Assembly (NCBI GenBank): GCA_036362985.1
Contig: JAYGXS010000005.1
Coordinates: 45,748,925 to 45,812,924, forward strand
From: Ligula intestinalis
Lineage: Eukaryota; Platyhelminthes; Cestoda; Diphyllobothriidea; Diphyllobothriidae
Length of the DNA stretch: 64,000 nt
Reading direction: 5' to 3'
The position numbers and the translations under genes are program-made. Below, piece by piece: positions 45,437-56,273 of this stretch; position 1 is the stretch's first letter; every line of letters starts with the position of its first letter. The notes under the pieces are model-generated. The model ran no database searches. It was not told where the DNA came from and saw only the letters and a program-made list of their open reading frames with translations.

Positions 45437-45919
45437 GTGGGACACGGTGTGGCTATTGCCCTCTCGGAAGAAGCTAACCGTGCACTGCTAGCATGGGAAC
45501 CAGTCAACGACCGAATGGCCTATGTTCGACTAAAAGGCCATTTTACGAACATCTCGATCGTATCTGTGTATGCACCTACGTCGGCGGCTGAACAGCAAGA
45601 GAAATATAATTTCTACTCGCAGCTGCAGGACCTAGTCGAAAGACTCCCTCGCCTTGATCTGTTAATTGCTACCGGGGACTGGAATGGCCGGACTGGGCAC
45701 GGTGACCCGACAAACAGCCACCTTTTTGGTCGTTTTGGGCTTGACTCTCGAACGGACAATGTTGAAAGGATGCTGCAGTTTGTCGAACAGAACCGACTGT
45801 TTGTTACCAAAACATGCTTTCAGCATCGTCACAAACATCTACTGACTTGGTATTCGAACGATGGCCGTACGGCCAGTCAGATCGATTACATTCTAGTTGG
45901 TTCACTGTTTCGCAGCTGA
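45437..45919 (+). pseudogene. LINE 2 endonuclease domain
   Basis: It contains HGVAIALSEEANRALLAWEP, NISIVSVYAPTSAAEQQEKY and IATGDWNGRTGHGDPT (catalytic GDWN), then LLTWYSNDGRTASQIDYILV. The N-terminal part is recoverable upstream from about 45250 (NVRTFLEP) but has stops at about 45320 and 45430. Confidence 0.88.
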
Positions 45920-45937
45920 GTCCACGATAGCAGGTCG

Positions 45938-46771
45938 ATGCGAGGTGCCGAAACTGGTAACGTCCACGGGTCTGACCATGCTCTCGTTCGTACGCGCCTG
46001 AAGGTTCACCTCTCATCTGTTCCCAAACTGCCACGTGCGAGACGCCTTGATGTCGCAAAGCTCCGGCAAACCAACACTACCGAGGCTCTTAGCACAGAAA
46101 TCCGGTCCCGTCTTATGACCCAGGCTGACAACGAGGGCAGTAGAAAGTGGCCATCACTGAAGACATTCATCTATGGGGCAGCTGAGAAGATTCTCGGATT
46201 CACTCAGCGGCGCCGCAGTGACTGGATCAGCGGAAGAACCCTGCAGCTTTTGGCCAAAACGACTCGAGCCAGGTCCTGCCACGATACCTCCTTCCGCCAA
46301 CTTCGAAAGCTGACAGCAAAGTCGGCTAGAGATGACCGGCAGAAGTATTGTTCCGAAACGGGGATTTCTATGGAGCAGGCTTCCAATGTTGGTGACACCC
46401 GAAAATTGTACCAAATCATACGCCAGGTTAGTGGTAAGCCCCCGACACTATGTGATTCTGTTCGCGATGGGAATGGAGGATTTATTGCCGGCAATTCGGC
46501 CAAGGTCGATCGTTGGCGTGAACACTTCGAGCACCTACTCAACTTTGACGAACAACACATCACACCCTCCCTCTTCTCCACAGCGGAATTTCAATCCGCT
46601 CCTGCCTACGCAGTGTCGTTAGACCTCCCTTCCGAAGACAAAGTTACTGATGCAATGCAGAGGCTGCAGAACAACAGGGCTTGTGGAGAGGACGGTATTC
46701 CTGCAGAAATCTACAAGTCTTGCGTCGACACCCTGGCTCCTCGACTCAATGAGGTGATTGTACAGGCGTGA
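45938..46771 (+). pseudogene. LINE 2 linker and polymerase fingers
   Basis: It opens MRGAETGNVHGSDHALVRTR, which carries the SDH of the nuclease active site. It runs through a basic linker to DGNGGFIAGNSAKVDRWREH and ACGEDGIPAEIYKSC. It closes at a TGA (46769-46771), where a tryptophan or arginine codon is expected. Confidence 0.87.
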
Positions 46772-47382
46772 CGAGAAGAGACCGTTCCCGATGACTGGGG
46801 CTCAGGCAACCTTGTACCTGTCCACAAAAAGGGAGATAAGACAAGATGCGAGAACTACCGTGTTGCTGCAAAGATCTTCGCTGTTGTTCTTCTCAGGCGC
46901 TTCCAGTCTGTACGTGACTCCAGGACATGACCCAACCAAACCGGATTCCGAGCTGGGCGTGGATGTGCGGATCAAATATTCACACTGAGGCGCACTCTAG
47001 AATTCCGCCATAGCTACCAGCAACCGACGGTCATTTGCTTCGTCGACTTTGCCGCCGCATTCGATTCCATCCATCGTGAGTCCCTTTGACGAATAATGGA
47101 ACTAGATGGAATGCCGACCAAACTCATTGCCTACTATCGGTCTACCACCGCACGAGTCCTGGTCCACAACAATCTCTCTCAGTCGTTCGATATCCGGTCT
47201 GGTGTCCGACAGCGCTGCGCCCCTAGCCCAATCTGTTTAACTACATCATTGAGTGGATTTTTGGCAAGGCCCTACTTGAAGAGGACGGTGTGGAACTTGC
47301 ACCCAGACGCCGACAAACCGATCTCGACTACGCCGATGATATTTCGCTGTTAGCCTTAAGCTTTGCTGGTCTACAGTCAGTA
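46772..47382 (+). pseudogene. LINE 2 reverse-transcriptase core, frameshifted
   Basis: Fragments in successive frames give NLVPVHKKGDKTRCENY, ICFVDFAAAFDSIHRESL (motif A), SGVRQRCAPSPI (motif B, damaged G-C) and TDLDYADDISLLALSF (motif C). The frame is interrupted by stops near 46930, 47087 and 47240. Confidence 0.82.
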
Positions 47383-47386
47383 GTGT

Positions 47387-47895
47387 TATAGGAGCTAAGG
47401 CTACGACGGTTATGGCATTAACACCTACAATCTTCCAGACCCTGGTTCCTTAGGAGATAGGATAGAAGACAGTGGAAAGGCGAGAGTAGATGGAACAGTG
47501 TATTGTTTACAAAAGGGATAAGGGGAAGGTTGCCAGTAGGTCTTGCAGGGCGTACGACCGCGAGGCCCGTAGGACAGGGTGGCGTCGCCGGCCGCCGCCG
47601 CCACCGCGACCAGCGAGGCCGGAATTCCAATTGTCCTCTCACCGCAGTCCTCGTGGGCACCATGCCAGAAGACAGAGACAGAGCGCGTTCAATGGCAAGG
47701 TCGGCCTGTGATTGGTTGTCTTGGCGCAAGGCTGGCAAGGCGAGACTGGGTGCGTTCGTAAGTGGCTCGGACCATTGAGCGAGAACGGACAGGGGGTGCC
47801 GAGACTTGGCACCTGGCCGCAGGCAGCATTAGCGCGCAGAGCAAAGGCGCTGTCCGTCAGCTCTAGGGTTCCAATTGGCTGCTAGGACCACTACA
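47387..47895 (-). repeat. LTR-like unit inside LINE 2, target duplication GTGT
   Basis: In sense it starts TGTAGTGGTCCTAGCAGCC and ends TTAGCTCCTATA. GTGT lies at 47383-47386 and 47896-47899. Deleting unit plus one GTGT joins LQSVV to SRLIEIAMSVG in frame, matching the LINE protein. It is the longest copy (509 bp), with a GC-rich Arg/Pro-type middle. Confidence 0.82.
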
Positions 47896-48630
47896 GTGTC
47901 GCGGTTAATTGAGATCGCTATGTCGGTAGGCATGTCCAATAATTCCGGAAAGACGAAGTTGTTCTCGAGCTGCATCCCTGACCAGGAAAAAACACCCCTG
48001 GGGATTAATGGCCATCAACTTGAAGAAGTAGACAGCTTTACATACCTCGGAGCGAGGCTGCTACCGAATGGGTAGAGCAAGGACGACATTGTCTCCCGTA
48101 TCGATGCTGCTCGCTGGGTTTTCTCAATCCTTCGAAAGTGCCTATGGATCCGACGTGACATCTTCATCGCCACGAAGATTCGTGAATACCGTGCATCCAT
48201 CCGGTCAGTCTTCCTCTATGGATGTGAATGCTGGGCTGTGCGCGCTGAATATGAGCGAAGACTGGAGGTCTTTGACCACCAGTGCCTGAGGACGATCCTG
48301 CGAGTTAAGTATAGCGATTTCATCTCAAATGAGACAGTGCGCATCCGCTGCGATCGTATCACGAGGATAGTTTCAGGCCCTTCAAGAAAGGCGGCTGAGG
48401 TGGTTTGGACACGTTCTCCGTCGTCCGCCCCACGAGCTTACCTATGCTGCCCTCGACCCGGCACCGCAGCCCACCTGGAAACGTCGAAGAGGAGGGCAAC
48501 TGAAGACTTGGCTAGACACCGTCCGTCAAGACATGGAAGCAGTTCTTGGGCCTTCTATCTTCGGCCTCCGTCGCTGGAGAAGGGACTGGGTGGAGCTTTA
48601 CAGATCTGCTGCCGCCAATCGCCACGCCTG
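47896..48630 (+). pseudogene. LINE 2 C-terminal domain
   Basis: It contains NNSGKTKLFSSCIPDQEKT, HQLEEVDSFTYLGARLLPNG, a TAG where Gln is expected (48073-48075), FLYGCECWAVRAEYERRLEV and FDHQCLRTILRVKYSDFIS. After a frameshift it ends with RRLRWFGHVLRRPPHELTYA and RDWVELYRS. Confidence 0.82.
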
Positions 48631-48640
48631 GAGAGGTACC

Positions 48641-49360
48641 ATTTATCAGTATCAGTATCAGTTTATTGAGGGAAAGATAGGCGAATGCCTTTGAACTCCC
48701 TGTTGGTAACAGGATGATATGAAATAAGTTGATACAAAGAAAAATTTAAGCTTTACGACAGTTACATGTTCCGGGAAGACAGTCTTCACAAAAATATAAC
48801 AGAAAAAATACAGAAAAATATATGACTACTCGCAAATCGCGAGTAGTATAATTTGATGCAGTGGATGTGATAAACAATGTGATTCATTTGTAAGTGATTC
48901 ATTGGAATCTGATGAAGGAGATTTCACCTTCGTTGTGTTTGCACTTGATACATGTCCAGTCTTCTCTTAAATGCATGGACACTGGTGGAGAGGACAACCT
49001 CTTCTGGAAGAGCGTTCCACGCTGAAACTATTCTGTTGGTAAAGAAAAATTTTCTTCCGTCGATCCTTGCTTTGCCCGGGCGTAGTTAAAGGGAATGCCC
49101 GTGCAAAGTTGGCGTGTTAGCCTGGGCAAAGAAATCATCAGGAACGAAACAACAATGCAGCTTATTCATAATACGGAACGTTAATATGAGGTCCCCCCGG
49201 AGTTGTCTGTAGGTAAGGGGAAATAGATCGAGGATTGACAGTCTGCTTTCATAGGGCAATGTTCCTAGACCTTTGACCATCTTTGTCGCTCGCCTCTGTA
49301 ACTTCTCTAAGACAGTACAGTCTTTGACAGTCCAAGGTCTCCATGCCTGTGACATCATTG
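48641..49360 (-). pseudogene. CR1-like LINE 3' end, second copy with RT C-terminus
   Basis: The minus-strand frame 49358-49086 reads WRPWTVKDCTVLEKLQRRAT, YESRLSILDLFPLTYRQLRG, DLILTFRIMNKL and FFAQANTPTLHGHSL. The 3' UTR runs to 48641 and ends in CTCAATAAACTGATACTGAT, an AATAAA followed by a (TGATAC)n tail. It lies tail-to-tail with LINE 2. Confidence 0.8.
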
Positions 49361-49399
49361 AGGCCGCCTAAATCAGACATGATCACAGCTGTATAAAAT

Positions 49400-49720
49400 A
49401 CAAGTAAGTGTCTCGAGAAAAGCTACCTCTGTAGTTTAATCGCATTCACGCACAAAGGCGTTGGCGCGGTGTGCGCTTAGTTCTGTTAGAGGTCACACTT
49501 TGAAAGTGCGTTATCGTGCCGCAATCCCGATTCCCATTTGCTCGTTTATATAGCCAAGTATCATTCAAGAATGTAACGTCGGGATGGATGCCAGATTGTT
49601 TCTGCAGCCGTAACTAAATATTTTTTAAAGGTCATTCCATCTGCGTACAACCGCTCACTGAACTGCGCAGGTTTGCATACTTAGCCAAGACAGAAATCAG
49701 ATAGGACACGCATACAGTTA
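49400..49720 (+). repeat. Repeat family F, copy 4
   Basis: It has 'cgcattcacgcacaaaggcg', 'gaggtcacactttgaaagtg' and 'cgattcccatttgctcg', then 'ctgcgtacaaccgctcactg'. Confidence 0.6.
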
Positions 49721-50321
49721 GCACTTGTAATTAATACGAACTGTGGGCTTGCCCGCCTGTTCTCCAAAAAGCCAGCACAAGAGAGCAAGAAAAGACAATC
49801 AACCACGGGAAGAAATGTTGTCACACAAAGCAATTCACTCTCATAAAAAGGCTGCGTCAATTTATCCGGCTCGCTTGATGCAAAAAAGTGGCAGACATGA
49901 GCCAGCCATATCTGACAAGATATCGACGATTACGATCCAGGGGCGCTCTCTGATGGCAGAAGCGTTGCAGCACATGCAGGCGCGTTTCCAGGCGATGACT
50001 CATTGTGTGAATAAAGTCCTTCGCAGCACCTCCTCTCCAAGAAATTCAGTAACGCTTTTGGCTTAGAATGACCTGTATGAGCTGCACTCTTCGACGAAAA
50101 TGGCTTGCGCGAAGTACTGAAGACAGTTTGCGATCACGAGGCGCGCATCATACTAATTTGGTCACACACTTTCTGACCTACGAAGCCTGACGAGTACGCT
50201 GACTTGAAGGAAGTATTGCAACAGCATTCAAATCTGATGGAATCTCTCCCCGTTCAGCTAGCCAAATCATCCCTGGGCCAACCGAGTAGTGTGAGTGGTT
50301 CACAATGCGTAGCTCACATCG

Positions 50322-50815
50322 TTGGCAGCATCACAGAATTTCTGTGTGACCCGCAGACGCAGGTACAAACAAAACGAGGACTTGTCCTCGGTTGATTTGG
50401 CTACCCACGGCCATGCATGGAAGGTGCGACTCCTACTCCGTAAACTGAGTCTTCCCGAGTATGACCGCACTCTCATATTAATTCTGCCCAAACACCCAAG
50501 CGAAATCACTTTGATGGACACTTTGAAGATGTTGTCGCAGATTTTCGTTGAGCAGTCGCCCTCTTCCAAGACCCGATTCCAGTACCAGAAATCTGATGAT
50601 CTTAGCACCTATGCTGATACTGTCAGTCTCAATTGTGAGTGTTTTCATCCTCGGTTTTTTCATAGAAACCCGATTTGAAAGCCTCATATTCATCTGTGGC
50701 TTCGAAGCCGCCAAAAATGCTGACATCCGGACACGTCTCCTGTCCCAATTGCAAAAGAGCAGCTCAGTCACACTCCAAGAGGTGGCCGCGGAGTGTCAAG
50801 CACTGACATAGCTCA
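50322..50815 (+). pseudogene. Gypsy gag capsid region
   Basis: The frame reads VDLATHGHAWKVRLLLRKLS, EYDRTLILILPKHPSEITLM and LKMLSQIFVEQSPSSKTRFQ. After a frameshift near 50670 it continues LIFICGFEAAKNADIRTRLL and SSVTLQEVAAECQALT. This is the helical capsid core of Ty3/gypsy gag, which packages the element's RNA. Confidence 0.78.
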
Positions 50816-51129
50816 AACACGATTAAGCCGTGATTCAAAACGATATAACTTATTACTGGGTCAATATAGTCGCAGCAACTAAGTCACATTCGGTTATACG
50901 GTCCAAGCAAGCACCCGAGGCGAAATTTCCGCCATCTCCTTATTGGCAGATTTATAACCGAGTGGGGTAGCGTAATAGGTTTTGCCAACCGTCAGCTTGT
51001 GTAAGCAAGCCTGCTCGCACCATTTCCACCTCCAAGCGCCATTTCAGGTCAAAATACAATTCCAAACCTCAGTATCTTGGCAATTCTATGAATCTGAAGG
51101 CCACATTCCAGGTCAACGCAACTGATTGC

Positions 51130-51425
51130 TGGAAGTTTTTTAATCTATTGCCCAATGGTCACGCAGTTCCCATATAATTGGGCACTGCTTCAGATAGCAC
51201 CATCATCTCGAAGAGACTATGACAGGCGATTTTCACTCCCCCACAATGCAGCCGACTTCTCAGTCCGTCATACGCGCGTGCAGTGGTTTTGTCCAGTTAA
51301 TGGGGCAACTGCAAAGCTGTGTTTCCTTCCGCAACACCAGCATTACTGCTACTTGCTACATCACCGAGTCTTATCTCAGCATACTTGGTCATGACTTGAT
51401 TGAAAATTTTGGTATGGTTGATTTG
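51130..51425 (+). pseudogene. Gypsy protease remnant
   Basis: FNLLPNGHAVPI is followed by a stop and then LGTASDSTIISKRL. The catalytic Asp of the expected D-T-A-S-D is replaced by Gly. A later TSPSLISAYLVMT matches the ILGLD.. end of the domain. Confidence 0.55.
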
Positions 51426-51544
51426 TCGCTCCACCTTGTTTGCAGTCAAGTACATATCCCTAAGGTACTTGAAGACCCACCAAGAACATTCTCCGGCATT
51501 TTCTTTCAGTGTTCCAAGAAGGCCTGGGTCGTTGTTCACACACA

Positions 51545-52330
51545 CGCAAGCCGCGTGGCATCTATCTCCTAGAAGTCAACCAGCCTTCCACCCACAGAGA
51601 GCAGTTCGGTATGCAGCCTTGCCACTTATCGATGCTGAACTGCACCGCTTGGAGGAAATTGAAGTTCTGACATCTGTGCCCCACTCCGCCTGGTCTGCTC
51701 CCATTGCTGCGGACAGGAAACCGAACAGTTCGATTCGTATCTGCGTTGACAGCTCTGCTGGTCTCAATGCCGCTTTGGCACCGAACTGCTATCCACTGCC
51801 GGTCTCAGCTGATATATTCAGCCTACTGAATCGTGGCACTTACACTTTCAGATTTGACCTCAGTGATGCGTACTTGCAGATCGCAGGCACTCTAGAGTCG
51901 ATGAAGTGCTGACGACAAACACACACCTCGGTCTGTTCGAATGTGTTAGGCTGCTCTTTGGTGTCAAGAACGCTCCTATCTTGTTCCAGGAAACGACGAA
52001 TGCAATGCTCTCTAGCATTCCTGGTACAGCTGGGTACCTGGACGACATCATCATGAGTTGCTTCCCAGCTGAGCTTCAAGACTGAGTGTGCGTGTTACTT
52101 GAGCGCACTTTGGATTCACCTTTGACGCCAGTGGTCACCACCCAGATCCCGAAAATATTCGTGCCATCTAACGGATGTCTGAACCTGCGGATTTATTACA
52201 ACTTCGATTGTTCCTTGGCCTGATAAACTACTATAGCATTTTCCTACCGTCGCTGCATGACTTACGAGCCTCGCTCATCCAGCTGCTGTGGAAGGATGCT
52301 CCCTGGTACTGGTTCTCCGACTGTGAAAAG
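51545..52330 (+). pseudogene. Gypsy reverse transcriptase
   Basis: QPAFHPQRAVRYAALPLIDA, EIEVLTSVPHSAWSAPIAAD, NSSIRICVDSSAGLNAAL and YTFRFDLSDAYLQI (motif A) lie in one frame to 51912. YLDD (motif C, 52035-52046) and LFLGLINYYSIFLPSLHDLR follow in others. The catalytic residues are present but the frame is broken near 51900, 52085 and 52170. Confidence 0.85.
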
Positions 52331-52332
52331 GC

Positions 52333-52772
52333 TGTAGTGACCTTGTACTCTAACAACTGCATGCCCCGCATGTCTGGCTTTCCTGTGCGCCAGCGCGTGC
52401 GCGTCGGACGTGTCAAGGTCGGGACGTATCTGGCCTCACTAACCAATCACCTCTCAGGGCGAGGCCACTGTACAAACTGTGGAGGAGTTGTTTACGCTCA
52501 GTCACGCCCAGAACCGACGATCTACTGTTCGGTTGTAGTTGTTCGGACCCCGTGATCTACTTGCTGGACTGCGCCTCTGGACTCCGGCCCATTCATGGCT
52601 GGACTGCACTTTTCTGGGAGTCCCTTACCCATTACGCATATTCTACTCTTTCTAAACTTATTAAATCATTCATAACACTCTGGCCTTTAACGCCTTATCA
52701 TATCCACTTGCTTATAAATGTTGGGATACGTTCAATCGCGTATTATCTGGCCGGACCACATCGTATCCCACA
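52333..52772 (+). repeat. Repeat J unit inside the gypsy element
   Basis: It starts TGTAGTGACCTTGTACTC and ends ATCGTATCCCACA, and shares 'gccccgcatgtctgg', 'cgcccagaaccgac'-type middle and 'attatctggccggaccacat' with the reverse copies at 60115-60512 and 62954-63432. No matching target duplication was seen (AGGC against GACA). Confidence 0.6.
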
Positions 52773-53179
52773 GACACTTGACTGACTTCCTCTCATACAC
52801 GAACGTGCGTCCAAATAGTCGCTGTGGCCAAAGGGCTACTTTAGCATACCACATCTTGGCCGATGCAGCAGGAGCCTCCAGACACGACACAACAATCATA
52901 TACCGCTTGGACTTGCTTCAAAATCGTATAGAACCAGCTGCCAACTCTCTTTCTCACACACTCTCTCTCTCGGGCACCTCTGGATGCAGTCAACACTAGC
53001 CTTAACTTTGATAGCGACTATTGCCACTTGAGATAGCAACTCGGGGGTCTGTGCACAACAAAGCCCTCATTTTGGGGACTGCGGTCTTTTTCCGCAACCC
53101 AGGATTTGGCCTGATGATTGCAGTGTTCCGAGTAAAAGTGGAAGTCGATGCTGAATTAGGATCTACTGCTCCCGTACGG

Positions 53180-53490
53180 TGACCCAACCCTGCCGATCGC
53201 GGCGTTGGTGCTATCAGTTCGCATACTTTTCCCAAAGAGTTCGAAAAGGTGATCATACGGTATCTCGAAAGTTAACCCTTGTTAGGGGGAACTATGGCAA
53301 AATCTAGACAGAAAAAGTAGCCATAATCTTTTCCATCAAAACGTTTCACAAGCGGCTCCACGACCGTCCATTCACGTTGTTGACTGACAATTAACCTTGC
53401 TGTCAATCTTCGGTTTGAAGAAAGGAATTGCAGTTTAAGCATTCTTCTCGGTTACGATTTTCATATCCGCCACTACCATACTAGATGGAA
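53180..53490 (+). pseudogene. Gypsy RNase H fragments
   Basis: DRGVGAISSHTFPKEFEKVI (about 53190-53250) fits the start of the RNase H-type domain. IIFSIKTFHKRLHDRPFTLL followed by TDN, and then LSIFGLKKGIAV, fit its continuation (FTLLTDHKPLLSIFG in related elements). Confidence 0.65.
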
Positions 53491-53496
53491 AGCGTT

Positions 53497-53770
53497 TTGA
53501 CTTCGGAGCACACGTCATTCCGCTGGAGCGCCGTGGCCCTGAGTCACGTCTGGTGGCCGAGGGTGGGGAAGAAGGGAGTGGTGCTTGGGCAGCCGCGAGG
53601 ACCTAGACACACGTGTGTGTGTGTGTGTCCGAGTGGAAGTAGGTCAAGTCTCTGCAGGTCAGCGTGACTGTAAGCGCTGACTGAGGTATTGGATGACCTT
53701 GAGGCAGCTGGCCTTGAAAAATGACACGAGACAGAGCAATGGAGGGCGTCGGACGGCAGAGACCACTACA
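53497..53770 (-). repeat. LTR-like unit, truncated, head-to-head with the next copy
   Basis: In sense the 5' end is TGTAGTGGTCTCTGCCG at 53770, and it runs to 'gtgctccgaagtcaaa' at 53497. There it meets the gypsy RNase H, so the 3' ~150 bp are missing. With 54014-54295 it forms an inverted repeat with arms of about 275 bp. A (GT)n stretch lies at about 53611-53630. Confidence 0.7.
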
Positions 53771-53819
53771 AGCCTATGCTGCTTACCCACATATTTACAT
53801 AAAAATATGCAAGCAGTAC

Positions 53820-53965
53820 GGGAACGGTGGGGTTTGTTCACTCGCTATAAGTATACATCGGCATTAAGGATACTGAATGATGCTTGCAGGGATAACACAA
53901 TGAGGATAAATAACAAGAGGAAGTAGAAGAACAAGATGGAGGATGGAAAGAAAATAGCAGCGCAC
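53820..53965 (+). repeat. Repeat family B fragment between the inverted LTR-like units
   Basis: 'cactcgctataagtatacat', 'aaggatactgaatgatgctt' and 'gataacacaatgaggataaa' match 57893-57985. Confidence 0.55.
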
Positions 53966-54013
53966 AGATGCAGCATGCTGTTCGACGTCTGCTTCGGTGA
54001 GGTCGCCTGGGTT

Positions 54014-54443
54014 TGTAGCGGCCTCTGCCGGCCAATGCCCTCCATTGTTTTGTCCGGCGTATTTGTTCAACGCCAGCCGCCTCAAGGTCATCCAATGCCT
54101 CAGTCAGCGCTTACAGTCAAGCTGACCTGCAGAGACTTGACCTACTTCCATTCGGACACACATACACATGTGTGTCTAGGTCCTCGCGGCTGCCCAAGCA
54201 CCACTCGAACAAGTCCCTTCTTGCCCACTCTCGGCCACCAGACGTGACTCAGGACCACGGCGCTCCAGCGGAATGACGTGTGCTCCGAAGTCAAACTTCT
54301 CCCCGCCTATTCTTCGTTCCTTTGTGTACATAATAACTTATTCCTTCTACGATGGCCTTCTAAAGACTTCTCCCATCTCCTAAGGAACCGGGCCTGGAAG
54401 ATTGTAGCTGTTAGGGTTATCCGTCTTAGCCTTGAATCCTATA
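54014..54443 (+). repeat. LTR-like unit, target duplication GGTT
   Basis: It starts TGTAGCGGCCTCTGCCGG and ends CCTTGAATCCTATA. GGTT lies at 54010-54013 and 54444-54447. It contains 'gtgtacataataacttattc' and 'ctaaggaaccgggcctgga'. Confidence 0.8.
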
Positions 54444-55069
54444 GGTTCACCACTGAAACTAGATCCGACGGCGGCTGTGAAGTAACCCAACTGAGCTCAA
54501 ATGAAGTGCATCACTCCTGCTGAACAATATTGCCAGTCCCAGAACCCAATGCTGCACCCTTTTAGATGTACGGCTCTGGTATCTGTTCCTAGTTCCACGA
54601 CTGTAGACTGCAAACTCTTCTCAGTACACCGGACAAGCCGGGTTTGAGGAACAACGCAGCCCATAATGGTCAATCTAAGCCATAATCGATACTGACTTAC
54701 TTCAAGAAAAGATGTTGGAAATGCCTCTATTCCAACGCTGAGGCGTCTGCGTGAAGAGCAACATTGCTGCGATGAGAGCGTGCCCCTGGACATTGGCTGA
54801 CGATCTCTGGCCACATCTGCTTGGTTTGCATCTCCGGCAGTCTCTTATCAAACGGTTCAAAAATATTTACGCGAAATTGCTGTGAAAATGACTTGCTATT
54901 TGATAATAAAGCATTCCTCGCGGTCAATTGCCTTCTTTTTCTCCATCGCGCTGGCTTTGTGGACATTAGTTGGATAAACCCCCAGTGTTCTTACTACTAA
55001 CAACTACAAGACTCGGATCATAACAGTTTGGTATCCTGATGTACTCCACTAGTAGTAGAAAAAGGTTCC
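54444..55069. other. Unassigned stretch
   Basis: Short frames only. Minus-strand frames at 54497-54966 show no family signature. Confidence 0.35.
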
Positions 55070-56270
55070 AAATTCATGTTCCGTTTCTCTCTTATGAGGT
55101 AGGGTTTGCGGCAACCAAGAAAGGGGGTGAAGAAGTTGTGTCATAATTTTGCTGAGAATAAAATGCGACTATGGATAAAATTTGACGCGGCAGTTGTAGA
55201 AGGCCGTGCTTAGACTTCTTTGACGGGACTGTAGTGGCCTTGTTGCAGCCACTTTCAGCCCAAGACCAATCGCTGACGCATGGCGCCTTAAGCCTGCCTG
55301 CGCGCCCACTGCTAGGCTAGGCGCTAACTGTCCTTGACCGACGCGCACATACTCCTCAGCGCGAACGCGCGCTCAGGCTAGCCAGCGTTAGCCAACCTCA
55401 GGGTCGTTCGCACGCGCTAGTCTAGACATCAGCAGCCCCATTGGCTCCCGGGACAAAGCATTTGCCGGCGGTTCCTGATGCTCTAGTCACTCCGGAATTG
55501 ACGCCCTAGCAGCCGGACTGCGGTCATCCGCGAGTCAACACTCTTTTCATCCATTCTCTGTCCTGTGTACACAATAAACTCTTCCTTCTACTCTGGCCTT
55601 CCCAAGACTTCTCCGATCGCCTAAGGAACCGGACCTTGAAGATTGTAGGTGATAGGGATAACCGTCTTAGCCTTAACTCCTATAGGACCTTTGCTAATGT
55701 TTGCGTATTTAGACTTTTCTCAAGCCCTAAGGACGTCTCAATACAAATTTTTATTAGCAGTCTGACGCAAAGGCTCATTTTACGTCTGGGCCGAAATGCA
55801 TTCCCCAGTTTATTCGCATCCGTCTGCCTCAAAGTGATTTTTTTTGTGAATAAATCACATTTGCGCACGTACGCTCTAGCCCGCAGGTTTTCAGTTCTGG
55901 GTGTGGCGCAGACGCATCTAGACATCACAGTTGCGTTAGCATGATGTCATTCCGATTCCCATTGGCTCTTTTAGACGGCCAATTACCAGGTTCGTGTGTA
56001 GCGTCAGGAACAACGCCAACTTTTTCTGCAGCCGAAACCGCAGGTTGCGCCATTTTCAGGGGACATTCTGTCTGTGTACAAATGCCCACCGAATTGCGTA
56101 GGTTTGGATATTTACCCAGGACAGGCGTCGGATATGTTACACATACAGTTAGGGCATACATGCATAAATTGGCAGAGGGAGATTATAATGGTATGTTGGA
56201 TACAAAAGTCAATTTAACTTAGGGCTAAACAAGGATAATCCTTTCAGTTCCAACAAAAAATGTTTTTTTG
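55070..56270 (+). repeat. Repeat family F, copy 5, split by an LTR-like unit
   Basis: The left part (55070-55229, 'atgaggtagggtttgcggca' to 'tagacttctttgacgg') and right part (55685-56270, 'tttgcgtatttagactttt' to 'gataatcctttcagttcc') are collinear with copies at 34660 and 43905 once the inserted unit is removed. It continues to the right beyond the TA-flanked inverted-repeat element ending at 57266. Confidence 0.7.
55230..55684 (+). repeat. LTR-like unit inside family F, target duplication GGAC
   Basis: It starts TGTAGTGGCCTTGTTGC and ends CTTAACTCCTATA. GGAC lies at 55226-55229 and 55685-55688. It contains 'tgtgtacacaataaactctt' and 'ctactctggccttcccaaga'. Confidence 0.83.
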
Positions 56271-56273
56271 ATA

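Larger units (their letters stand above)
45245..48640 (+). mobile_element. Second RTE-like LINE (decayed), interrupted by an LTR-like unit
   Basis: It comprises endonuclease (45250-45980), linker and polymerase start (45938-46771), polymerase core in shifting frames (46770-47380) and, after the insertion at 47387-47895, the C-terminal domain (47896-48630). It differs from the first LINE: its motif C is YADD, and it has no zinc-finger tail. It ends in RDWVELYRSAAANRHAWRG and then abuts the CR1-like tail. Several frameshifts and stops make it non-functional. Confidence 0.85.
49743..53495 (+). mobile_element. Ty3/gypsy retrotransposon, decayed and nested
   Basis: In order it has gag (50322-50815), a damaged aspartic protease (51130-51420), reverse transcriptase (51550-52330), then an inserted repeat J unit (52333-52772), and RNase H pieces (53180-53490). 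No own LTR was recognised at either end: family F lies on the left and a truncated LTR-like unit on the right. Multiple frameshifts and stops show it is inactive. Confidence 0.8.

Noticed and set aside
49400..53770. Flanking repeats as the LTRs of the gypsy element
   Set aside because: The left flank is family F and the right flank is a reverse, truncated LTR-like unit. They do not match each other.
54014..55684. A complete LTR element with LTRs at 54014 and 55230
   Set aside because: Both units are in the same orientation, but each has its own different target duplication (GGTT and GGAC) and the sequence between them lacks gag or pol. They are separate insertions.
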